Below, in pieces: positions 1 through 6,281 of a stretch of 6,749 nucleotides of DNA. The first letter of the stretch is position 1, and every line of letters starts with the position of its first letter. Below the pieces are notes generated by a model, which was given only the letters and a program-made list of their open reading frames with translations, did no database searches and was not told where the DNA came from. The position numbers were made by a program, and so were the translations under genes. Origin of the DNA: Candidatus Dadabacteria bacterium (GTDB lineage: Bacteria; Desulfobacterota_D; UBA1144; Nemesobacterales; UBA2774); assembly GCA_020027805.1 (NCBI GenBank), contig JAHKKQ010000172.1, positions 1-6,749 on the forward strand. Reading direction: 5' to 3'.

Positions 1-2193
1 GAGCGCCATGCCGAAATACTCAAATCCTCCAGGGAAAAAATAATTGGTGTGAACATAAGAGACCTGAAAGACCAGAAATTCACTCCGATCATGGAGAGGG
101 CTGTCGAAGGATACACGAGCAGCCAGGAAGGTTATTACGCTTCGACCACGGGGGGAGCGGAAGTGTATTTACTCGTCTCAGCGGCCCCTCTCCGCGACGC
201 GGCCGGAAACATCGTAGGCGGAATGGCGATAGTTGAAGACATAACCGAACGCAAGAAAGCGGAAGAAGAGCTTAGCCTCTCGAAGCAAAACTACGAGGCG
301 CTGGTCAATACCGTAGAAGGGATAGTCTGGGAGGCGAATATCGATCCGATCAGCTTCACCTTTGTCAGCAAACAAGCGGAGCGTATACTCGGCTATCCTT
401 GGGAAGAATGGGTAAACCAAAACCAGATCTGGGCCGAGAAGGTTCATCCCGAAGACAGAGACTGGGTGATCGAGTACTGCGCGACGGAAACAACCAAAAA
501 AAGGGATCATGTCATCGAATACAGAATGATCGCGGCCGACGGGCGGACGGTCTGGCTGAGAGACATAGTGTCCGTTATCGTCGAGCACGATCGGGCTGAG
601 GGGCTGAGAGGCCTGATGATCGACATCACGGACCTGAAGCACGCCGAGATGAAACTGAAGGAGAGCGCGAACAGGTACCGGACTCTGGTTGAAAATATAA
701 ACGACCTGATCGTAGAAACCAGCGCGGACGGCAGGTTCATTTATCTGAGCCCGAAACACGAGGAAGTCCTCGGTTATAAACCTGAAGAGCTCACGGGCAG
801 AAATATTTTCGAGAATATTCATCCGGACGATACCCCGATCGCCTTGAAAGAATTCAGCAGGGTAATAGGGAGCCAGACCCCGGGCAAAGCGGTTTTCAGA
901 TACAGGCACAAGAACGGCAACTGGCGATGGTTTGAAAGTACGGGGCAGACCGTCGATACCGTGAGCGGAGAGATGAGGTGCGTCATCGTATCACGGGACA
1001 TTACGGACAGGAAGAGATTCGAAGAGGAGCTTTTCAAAGCGGAAAAGCTCGAGTCACTCGGGGTACTGGCCGGAGGCATAGCGCACGACTTCAACAACCT
1101 GCTCACCGTTATACTCGGGAATATTTCGGTATCGAAAATGAAACTCGACCCGAAGGACAAAATACACGGCAGGTTAGTGGATGCGGAAAACGCGTCTTTC
1201 AGGGCCAGGGACCTGACTTCACAGCTCCTGACATTCTCAAAGGGCGGAGCCCCGGTGAAGGAATTCGTACAGTCGCTGGGCGATTTGATCGTCGATACCG
1301 CCAATTTCGTCGTCAGCGGATCGAAAGTCAAGTGTCAATTCGAGATTGATGACGACCTGTGGCCCGTGGAAGTGGACGAGGGCCAGATGAGTCAGGTCAT
1401 TCATAACCTTATAATCAACTCTGACCAGGCAATGCCCGACGGAGGCATCATTAAGGTCAGATCAAGAAACCTCGAGCTCGAAGCAGACAACGAATTCCGT
1501 CTCAAGGAGGGCAGATATCTGAAGATTACGATCGAGGATACAGGAATAGGCATGACCAAAGAGCTCATGGATAAAATATTCGACCCTTATTTCACGACCA
1601 AACAGAGGGGGAGCGGTCTTGGACTGGCTACCGTATATTCGATTGTCAGAAACCACGAGGGCCACATAGAGGTTTCATCAAAAATAGGGGCAGGCACGAG
1701 GTTCGATCTCTACATTCCGGCCGCAACGGTCAAGACGACAAATATTGCAGGCGAGAATTATATCGAAACCGGGGCCGGGAAGATACTTGTAATGGACGAC
1801 GAGCAGATGGTGAGGGAGGTAGCGGGAGAAATGATAGCGCAGATGGGGTACGAGGTCGAGTATGCCTCGGGCGGGCGCGAAGCCGTGGATAGGTATACCA
1901 GGGCCATGGAAGAGGGAAAACCCTTCGACGCGGTAATGGTCGATCTCACCGTGCCGGGCGGGATGGGGGGAGAAGAGGCTCAAAAGAGGCTGATGGAAAT
2001 AGACCCGGCGGTCAGGTCGATAGTGTCGAGCGGTTACTCGAACGACCCGGTAATGTCAAAATATGAAGAATACGGGTTCAAGGGCGTGGTAACGAAACCT
2101 TACAACATCGAGCTCCTGAGCAAAGTCATACACAGTGTCCTGAACGATACGGGAAATATTAAATTCATCAACAAAAACGCGGCGGAATCATAG
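1..2193 (+). CDS. Hybrid PAS sensor histidine kinase with C-terminal receiver (5' end outside window)
   Basis: The frame is open from base 1, and the residues before the GTG at 49 already belong to a PAS domain, so the true start lies upstream; 730 residues are visible. Order: end of PAS 1 (to about 255, closing with DITERK), PAS 2 (about 280-645, closing with DITDLK), PAS 3 (about 664-1014, closing with DITDRK), dimerisation/phosphoacceptor domain with H-box AGGIAHDFNNLLT (His codon 1084-1086), HATPase_c (about 1366-1725) with N-box Asn (1405 and 1417), G1 box DTGIGM (1537-1554) and G2 box GSGLGLATV (1609-1635), then a receiver (1780-2142) with acidic pair DDE (1795-1803), phosphoacceptor Asp in VDLTVPGG (1942-1944) and Lys in TKPY (2095-2097). 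All catalytic residues are present, so it should autophosphorylate and pass phosphate to its own receiver. PAS domains sense ligand, redox or light; the signal cannot be read from the sequence. No membrane segment lies in the visible part. No DNA-binding output or partner regulator is nearby. Confidence 0.95.
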   Translation, partial: ERHAEILKSSREKIIGVNIRDLKDQKFTPIMERAVEGYTSSQEGYYASTTGGAEVYLLVSAAPLRDAAGNIVGGMAIVEDITERKKAEEELSLSKQNYEALVNTVEGIVWEANIDPISFTFVSKQAERILGYPWEEWVNQNQIWAEKVHPEDRDWVIEYCATETTKKRDHVIEYRMIAADGRTVWLRDIVSVIVEHDRAEGLRGLMIDITDLKHAEMKLKESANRYRTLVENINDLIVETSADGRFIYLSPKHEEVLGYKPEELTGRNIFENIHPDDTPIALKEFSRVIGSQTPGKAVFRYRHKNGNWRWFESTGQTVDTVSGEMRCVIVSRDITDRKRFEEELFKAEKLESLGVLAGGIAHDFNNLLTVILGNISVSKMKLDPKDKIHGRLVDAENASFRARDLTSQLLTFSKGGAPVKEFVQSLGDLIVDTANFVVSGSKVKCQFEIDDDLWPVEVDEGQMSQVIHNLIINSDQAMPDGGIIKVRSRNLELEADNEFRLKEGRYLKITIEDTGIGMTKELMDKIFDPYFTTKQRGSGLGLATVYSIVRNHEGHIEVSSKIGAGTRFDLYIPAATVKTTNIAGENYIETGAGKILVMDDEQMVREVAGEMIAQMGYEVEYASGGREAVDRYTRAMEEGKPFDAVMVDLTVPGGMGGEEAQKRLMEIDPAVRSIVSSGYSNDPVMSKYEEYGFKGVVTKPYNIELLSKVIHSVLNDTGNIKFINKNAAES

Positions 2194-2269
2194 AAAAAAC
2201 TTAATCTATCCGTCGCGTTCGGCGTCCTGATCCGGCAATCCGCTCCGGCCGCGAATTTCCGCGCCCGAG
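2194..2269. other. Gap between kinase and lepA; abrupt loss of LepA homology
   Basis: This 76-base stretch should hold the ribosome binding site and the first 25 or so codons of lepA. Read in all three forward frames it contains no AHIDHGKST-like P-loop. In the lepA frame a TGA stop lies at 2228-2230, followed by 13 unrelated codons with no ATG, GTG or TTG before the TTG at 2270. I see no Shine-Dalgarno sequence, no convincing promoter and no terminator hairpin with a T-run. A short direct repeat, TCCGGC, occurs at 2231-2236 and 2245-2250. The stretch is either a deletion scar or an assembly join. Confidence 0.6.
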
Positions 2270-3982
2270 TTGTTCACGGGGACCCTCACCGAAAGGGACA
2301 GGACAGAGCAGTTCCTCGACAACATGGAGATCGAGAAGGAAAGGGGCATAACCATAAAGGCCCAGGCCGTGAGGATTTACTACAACGCCGACGACGGAAT
2401 CAGATATGAATTTAACCTCATAGACACCCCGGGGCACGTGGATTTCAGCTACGAAGTCTCGAGGAGCCTGATGGCTTGCGAGGGGGCGCTCCTCGTAGTC
2501 GACGCCTCGCAGGGGGTTGAAGCCCAGACGGTGGCGAACGCGTACCTTGCTTCCGATTCGGGACTCGAGCTCATACCCGTGATAAACAAGATAGACCTGC
2601 CGGCGGCGGACCCTGAGAGGGTGAGGACGGAAATCGAGGAAGTAATCGGCATAAGCGCCGAAGACGCCATACTCGCAAGCGCCAAGGAAGGGATCGGCAC
2701 GAAGGAGATTCTCGAATCGATCGTTAAAAATATCCCCCCGCCCCCCGACAAGTCGCATCTGCCCCTCAACGCCCTGATCTTCGATAGCTGGTTCGACTCA
2801 TACCAGGGTGTTGTAATGCTGATAAGGGTATTCGAGGGAAAGATCAAGCTTGGTGAGCGAATCAGGTTTGTGTCCACCGGCAGACCGTTCGAGATAAAAA
2901 AAATCGGCGTCTTCTCACCGCGGGCTATAGAAGTGGAGGAACTCGGGACCGGAGAGGTGGGATTCGTATCGGCATCTATAAAAGACATAAGCGAGGCGAA
3001 GGTAGGGGATACGATTACGAGCGATTTGAATCCGACCGAGAGACCACTCACCGGCTTCCGTGTTATGAAGCCCATGGTGTTCAGCGGTCTTTATCCCATA
3101 GAACCGAGTGACTATGACAGGCTCAGGGAAGCGCTCGAAAAACTGGGACTTAACGATTCGTCCCTGGTATATGAACCGGAAACATCGATAGCTCTGGGCT
3201 TCGGTTTCCGCTGCGGGTTCCTTGGGCTCCTGCACATGGAGATCGTGAAGGAGAGGCTCGAGCGCGAGTTCGAGCTCGAGCTTATAACGACCGCGCCGAC
3301 AGTGATATACAGGGCGACCGACATGAAGGGAGAGGTATTTTACGTAAATAATCCGAGCGAGCTTCCGACGCCCGACAGGCTGGAGATGGTCGAAGAGCCT
3401 TACGTCCTGGTCTCCCTCCATACGCCCGGTAAATATCTGGGGGCGATTTTCGACCTGTGCATAAAAAAGCGGGGCATCCAGCGCGATATAAGATATGTAA
3501 CCCAGGACAGGGTCATCGTGGAATACGAGATACCGCTCTCGGAGATAGTGTTTGACTTCTATGACAAGCTGAAATCAATTTCGAGGGGATACGCCTCGAT
3601 GGACTATGACCCCATTGGATATAAGGAAGCGGACCTTATAAAACTGGACGTACTCGTAAACGGCGACGCCGTCGACGCGCTCTCCATAATAGTTCACAAG
3701 GAAAAAGTGTACGAAAGGGCGAGAGACCTGATAGCGAAGCTCAGGTCGCTCATCCCCCGCCAGCTCTATGAAGTAGTGATCCAGGCAGCCATAGGGAACA
3801 GGATAATAGCGCGCGAGTCGGTCAAGGCGTTAAGAAAGGACGTAACCGCCAAATGCTACGGCGGGGACGTTACGAGGAAGAGAAAGCTCCTCGAAAAACA
3901 GAAGAAAGGTAAAAAGCGCTTAAAACAAATCGGCAAGATCGAAATACCCCAGGAAGCATTCCTCGCCGTGCTCAAGACCTAG
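2270..3982 (+). CDS. lepA: Elongation factor 4 (LepA), missing the N-terminal P-loop region
   Basis: LepA/EF-4 is a ribosome-associated translational GTPase implicated in back-translocation and ribosome biogenesis. Visible motifs: switch I ERGITIKAQ (Thr 2351-2353), G3 DTPGHVDF (2423 onward; catalytic His 2435-2437, equivalent to E. coli His81), G4 NKID (2585-2596), G5 SAK (2678-2686), then EF-Tu-like domain II (from about 2765), the EF-G-like III/V region with FGFRCGFLGLLHME, and an intact LepA-specific C-terminal domain with IPRQLYEV, AKCYGGDVTRKRKLLEKQKKGKKR and the usual PQEAFLAVL end, positions 3750-3979. The 570 residues compare with about 599 in E. coli. The first residues align near E. 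coli position 26, so the G1 motif (AHIDHGKST) is absent. The TTG at 2270 is the only conventional upstream start, has no ribosome binding site, and the next in-frame ATG is at 2324. As written the product could not bind GTP normally: a recently broken gene or an assembly artefact. The family call is certain; functionality is doubtful. Confidence 0.9.
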   Translation: MFTGTLTERDRTEQFLDNMEIEKERGITIKAQAVRIYYNADDGIRYEFNLIDTPGHVDFSYEVSRSLMACEGALLVVDASQGVEAQTVANAYLASDSGLELIPVINKIDLPAADPERVRTEIEEVIGISAEDAILASAKEGIGTKEILESIVKNIPPPPDKSHLPLNALIFDSWFDSYQGVVMLIRVFEGKIKLGERIRFVSTGRPFEIKKIGVFSPRAIEVEELGTGEVGFVSASIKDISEAKVGDTITSDLNPTERPLTGFRVMKPMVFSGLYPIEPSDYDRLREALEKLGLNDSSLVYEPETSIALGFGFRCGFLGLLHMEIVKERLEREFELELITTAPTVIYRATDMKGEVFYVNNPSELPTPDRLEMVEEPYVLVSLHTPGKYLGAIFDLCIKKRGIQRDIRYVTQDRVIVEYEIPLSEIVFDFYDKLKSISRGYASMDYDPIGYKEADLIKLDVLVNGDAVDALSIIVHKEKVYERARDLIAKLRSLIPRQLYEVVIQAAIGNRIIARESVKALRKDVTAKCYGGDVTRKRKLLEKQKKGKKRLKQIGKIEIPQEAFLAVLKT

Positions 3983-4016
3983 AGAGACGTATCCAAGGGC
4001 ACCACACCCGCATTTC

Positions 4017-5711
4017 TTACCTCTTATTCGCAGACATCATCATCTCCGTAATCGCGTAGGTCGCTCCGCTCACCGCTTCGGGATCGGTAACAACGTTTAT
4101 GATGGCAGGGACGCCCGAAGAGAAGGCCCTGCCGATCGCGGGCTCAAGCCCGCGGGGGTCGTCAATAAGCTCGCCGTAGCCGCCTAACGCCCTTAGCACT
4201 TCGTGAAAAGGAATGAAGCCCAGATCGACACCCTCTGCCTTAGAGCCCTTCCCGTATGTTATCTCTATCTGATGTTTGGTCATCCCCCAGGCGCTGTCGT
4301 TGCAGACGACGGCGACGAAGGGCAGCTTGTGCCTTAACGCGGTCTCGAACTCCATGAAGTTCATTCCGAGGGCGCCGTCGCCCGTGATGAGCGCCACCTG
4401 TTTCTCAGGGCTCGCGACTTTTGCCCCTATCGCGAACGGCACGCCCACACCCATGCATCCGAGCGGTCCGCCCTTCACATAATGCCCGGGCCTCCTGACC
4501 CTGTAATGACCGTCCGTCCAGGCCTGCGTGTCGCCCCCGTCTATGACGAGTATGCCCTCTTCGCCGATGACGTCTTCGACCGCCTTAGCCACCCTGACCG
4601 GATGTATCGGGACCCCGGAGGACTCCCTGAGTTTATCGGCCTCCTTCCACCTATCACGGCGGAGCGCTTGAGCCTTTTTCAGCCAGGCCGAGTAATCGAG
4701 CCCGATAGCTTGCTCCTCCAGATAATCCGAAAGCTCCGACAGGACGGTCGTCAGATCCCCCGCAATGCCCAGATGAGCCGGCCTGTTCCTGCCTATCTCC
4801 CCCGGATCGATGTCGACCTGGACAATCTTCGCATCGGGATTGAACGTCCTCCCGAAGCCTATGTATATGCTGAGCCTTACGCCGAAAAGGAGTATAAGGT
4901 CGGCCTCTCGCGTGATTTCCCTAAACGCGTTCGGGGCTGAGGGGCTCGCGGCGCCGAAACATAGCGGATGGTCGTCCGATACGATCCCGCGCCCGAAGTT
5001 GAGCGTGTATACGGGCATTCCTGCCCTTTCAACAAACCTCGACAACTCTTTATCCGCCCCCGAATACCACGCCCCGCTCCCCGCGACGGCGACGGGTTTC
5101 TTCGAACGCATCAATAACTCCGCCAATTTCGCGAGCGTCTCTTTCGAAGCCCCCGCTTTATAGTATAGAATCCCGGTGTCATAGGCCGACACCCCGCTTT
5201 CCTCGCATTCGGGGTAGAGGACCTCGTAGGACATGCCCAGATAAACGGGCCCCGGCCTCCCGGTGACCGCCTTTTTATATGCCGACGCTATGTATTCGGG
5301 TATGCGCTTCGCATCGAATATCGTCCTCGCCCACTTGGTAATCGGCGCCGCCATCCCCTGCTGGTCTATCTCCTGAAGGGATAGCCTGTCGTTCTCTTCC
5401 ACGCCCGAGCGCCCCGAGATGACCATGAGCGGGGAGTTCGCGAGGTAAGCGCCCGCTATGCCGGTAATCGTATTCGTAAACCCCGGGCCGGCTGTAACGA
5501 GGCATACGCCGGGCTTCCTCCTGATTCTGCCGTACGCGTCGGCGGCCATGGAAGCCCCTTGTTCGTGATGGGTGTCGATTATCCTTATGCCGAATTCGGC
5601 GCAGGCCTTATATATCGGGTTGATATGCCCGCCGCCCAGGGAGAATATCTCCCCGACGCCGAGCTCGTAAAGGGTTTTCGCTACAAGCCGTCCCCCCTCC
5701 GCGGTCGCCAT
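4017..5711 (-). CDS. Thiamine diphosphate-dependent enzyme, acetolactate synthase / 2-hydroxyacyl-CoA lyase-like
   Basis: The 564 residues match the three-domain ThDP decarboligase fold. The N-terminal PYR domain (about 1-165) carries the cofactor-activating Glu50 in DTHHEQGA and the loop TAGPGFTNTITGIAGAY (73-89). The central domain (about 185-325) has QVDIDPGEIGRN, typical of the FAD/ADP-binding middle domain. The C-terminal PP domain (about 370-550) has the Mg-ThDP motif GDG (444-446) ending at Asn471-Asp472. Length and motifs fit acetolactate synthase catalytic subunits, but no small regulatory subunit (ilvN/ilvH) is adjacent and ANSP (91-94) stands where acetolactate synthases usually have an acidic residue before SP/IP. 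This favours an IlvB-like paralogue, for instance a 2-hydroxyacyl-CoA lyase or oxalyl-CoA decarboxylase relative; the substrate is not determined. Start: ATG with GGGAGG six bases upstream (5718-5723 on the complementary strand). It is convergent with lepA (34 bases between stops) and divergent from the gene at 5874. Confidence 0.9.
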   Translation of the reverse strand: MATAEGGRLVAKTLYELGVGEIFSLGGGHINPIYKACAEFGIRIIDTHHEQGASMAADAYGRIRRKPGVCLVTAGPGFTNTITGIAGAYLANSPLMVISGRSGVEENDRLSLQEIDQQGMAAPITKWARTIFDAKRIPEYIASAYKKAVTGRPGPVYLGMSYEVLYPECEESGVSAYDTGILYYKAGASKETLAKLAELLMRSKKPVAVAGSGAWYSGADKELSRFVERAGMPVYTLNFGRGIVSDDHPLCFGAASPSAPNAFREITREADLILLFGVRLSIYIGFGRTFNPDAKIVQVDIDPGEIGRNRPAHLGIAGDLTTVLSELSDYLEEQAIGLDYSAWLKKAQALRRDRWKEADKLRESSGVPIHPVRVAKAVEDVIGEEGILVIDGGDTQAWTDGHYRVRRPGHYVKGGPLGCMGVGVPFAIGAKVASPEKQVALITGDGALGMNFMEFETALRHKLPFVAVVCNDSAWGMTKHQIEITYGKGSKAEGVDLGFIPFHEVLRALGGYGELIDDPRGLEPAIGRAFSSGVPAIINVVTDPEAVSGATYAITEMMMSANKR

Positions 5712-5717
5712 GATGGT

Positions 5718-5723
5718 CCTCCC
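5718..5723 (-). promoter_or_regulatory. Ribosome binding site of the ThDP enzyme gene
   Basis: The minus strand reads GGGAGG, six bases from the ATG at 5711. It fixes the start codon of the ThDP gene. Confidence 0.8.
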
Positions 5724-5735
5724 GTCTTTCAGTTC

Positions 5736-5764
5736 TAAATACTTTTACACTTTTAGATTTCCAA
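5736..5764 (-). promoter_or_regulatory. Candidate promoter of the ThDP enzyme gene
   Basis: On the minus strand a TTGGAA -35-like hexamer (5764-5759) is followed after exactly 17 bases by TATTTA (5741-5736), in an AT-rich stretch just upstream of the ribosome binding site. The -10 match is only partial (4 of 6). Position and spacing support it, but AT-rich DNA gives such matches by chance. Confidence 0.35.
5741..5756. repeat. Tandem 8-base repeat ACTTTTAN x2
   Basis: ACTTTTAC (5741-5748) is followed directly by ACTTTTAG (5749-5756). The two copies lie in the spacer of the candidate leftward promoter. They may be a small direct-repeat binding site or simply AT-rich chance. Confidence 0.4.
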
Positions 5765-5775
5765 ATCAACTAAAA
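5751..5775. promoter_or_regulatory. Dyad symmetry, candidate operator in the divergent intergenic region
   Basis: TTTTAGATTT (5751-5760), a CC centre, then AAATC (5763-5767), a three-base interruption and TAAAA (5771-5775). The right arm is the exact reverse complement of the left arm apart from the inserted AAC. It overlaps the candidate -35 of the leftward gene, where a repressor could act. No T-run follows and the stem is AT-only apart from two G-C pairs, so a terminator is unlikely. Confidence 0.3.
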
Positions 5776-5838
5776 CCGCAAGTGAATGTAAAATTAAACG
5801 GGTGCGGGCAGGGTTTCGGCTTTAAAGTCAATTTGTGT

Positions 5839-5844
5839 TAGAAT
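5839..5844 (+). promoter_or_regulatory. Candidate -10 element for the rightward gene pair
   Basis: TAGAAT lies 29 bases before the ATG at 5874, a plausible place for a promoter -10 given the ribosome binding site at 5861. No good -35 hexamer is found at 16-18 bases upstream, so the call rests on the -10 match and its position alone. Confidence 0.3.
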
Positions 5845-5860
5845 AGACCGTCTAAAAATT

Positions 5861-5866
5861 GGGAGG
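5861..5866 (+). promoter_or_regulatory. Ribosome binding site deciding the start of the 130-residue protein
   Basis: GGGAGG lies seven bases before the ATG at 5874. A TTG at 5859 in the same frame overlaps this site and would put the Shine-Dalgarno inside the coding region, so ATG 5874 is the start. Confidence 0.8.
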
Positions 5867-5873
5867 TAGAGAG

Positions 5874-6266
5874 ATGACAGATCAGGGACAACCGCCGGGC
5901 GGCGGACAACAGGGCGAGTTAGGCAATATCGGGAACTCGATATTAATGGCGTTTAACCTGGGGGTTTCATATAACCAGCAGACGGGAGGGATAAAGAGCG
6001 TTACCGAGGCCGTCGAGGAGCTCGGAACCACGATTTATACGAACCTCGCTCAGGTTTACGGGAACCGGTTCCAGGACGATTTCCTGAGGGCAAATACCGA
6101 ATACTTCCTCCAGATCGCCCTCCTCGGATACATAATTCCATCCGTATGCGCATACGACGAGGAGTTCAAGAACAGACTCCTGGATTTAGTAGAAATGAGG
6201 GCCGTCAAGACACAGCAGCAGATGTCCTCTCAAAGTAACCCCGGGGGAAGCATAATAACCCCGTAA
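5874..6266 (+). CDS. Unrecognised 130-residue protein upstream of nitrilase
   Basis: I do not recognise the family. The N-terminus (residues 3-17) is a flexible stretch rich in Gly, Gln and Pro. The middle (about 18-113) looks like a compact, mostly helical domain: an NSILMAFNLG segment, a VTEAVEELG helix, and a hydrophobic run at about 77-94 (YFLQIALLGYIIPSVCAY) carrying the only Cys (92), followed by a charged amphipathic stretch (EEFKNRLLDLVEMRAV). The C-terminal tail, QQQMSSQSNPGGSIITP, is polar and probably disordered. There is no signal peptide, and the hydrophobic run is short and interrupted by Gly and Pro, so it is more likely a buried helix than a membrane segment. Start ATG has a strong GGGAGG site. 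The nitrilase begins 15 bases after the stop, so the two are probably co-transcribed, and the small protein may be a partner of that enzyme or simply an operon neighbour. No function is assigned. Confidence 0.8.
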   Translation: MTDQGQPPGGGQQGELGNIGNSILMAFNLGVSYNQQTGGIKSVTEAVEELGTTIYTNLAQVYGNRFQDDFLRANTEYFLQIALLGYIIPSVCAYDEEFKNRLLDLVEMRAVKTQQQMSSQSNPGGSIITP

Positions 6267-6281
6267 CTGTCAGTACACGAT

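Noticed and set aside
49..51. GTG as the start of the histidine kinase
   Set aside because: The frame is open to base 1, the upstream residues continue the PAS domain, and no ribosome binding site precedes it. It is an internal Val codon.
178..909. Long open frame on the minus strand inside the kinase gene
   Set aside because: Its translation resembles no protein I know, and the plus-strand PAS domains explain the region fully; it is an antisense shadow.
2194..2269. Frameshift hiding the LepA P-loop in another frame
   Set aside because: All three forward frames were read and none encodes a GKS/T loop or the flanking AHIDH residues, so a single indel cannot explain the loss.
2201..2758. Minus-strand open frame covering the kinase-lepA gap
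   Set aside because: It would have been an alternative tenant for the gap, but most of it is antisense to well-conserved LepA sequence and it has no recognisable motif.
3248..3285. GAGCTCGAG-rich repetitive stretch
   Set aside because: It encodes ERLEREFELELIT, a conserved part of LepA that is also acidic and Leu-rich in E. coli; the repetition follows from the protein.
3983..4016. Bidirectional terminator between lepA and the ThDP gene
   Set aside because: Only a three-pair GGG/CCC stem is possible and no T-run follows on either strand.
5859..5861. TTG start for the 130-residue protein
   Set aside because: It overlaps the GGGAGG ribosome binding site that serves the ATG at 5874.
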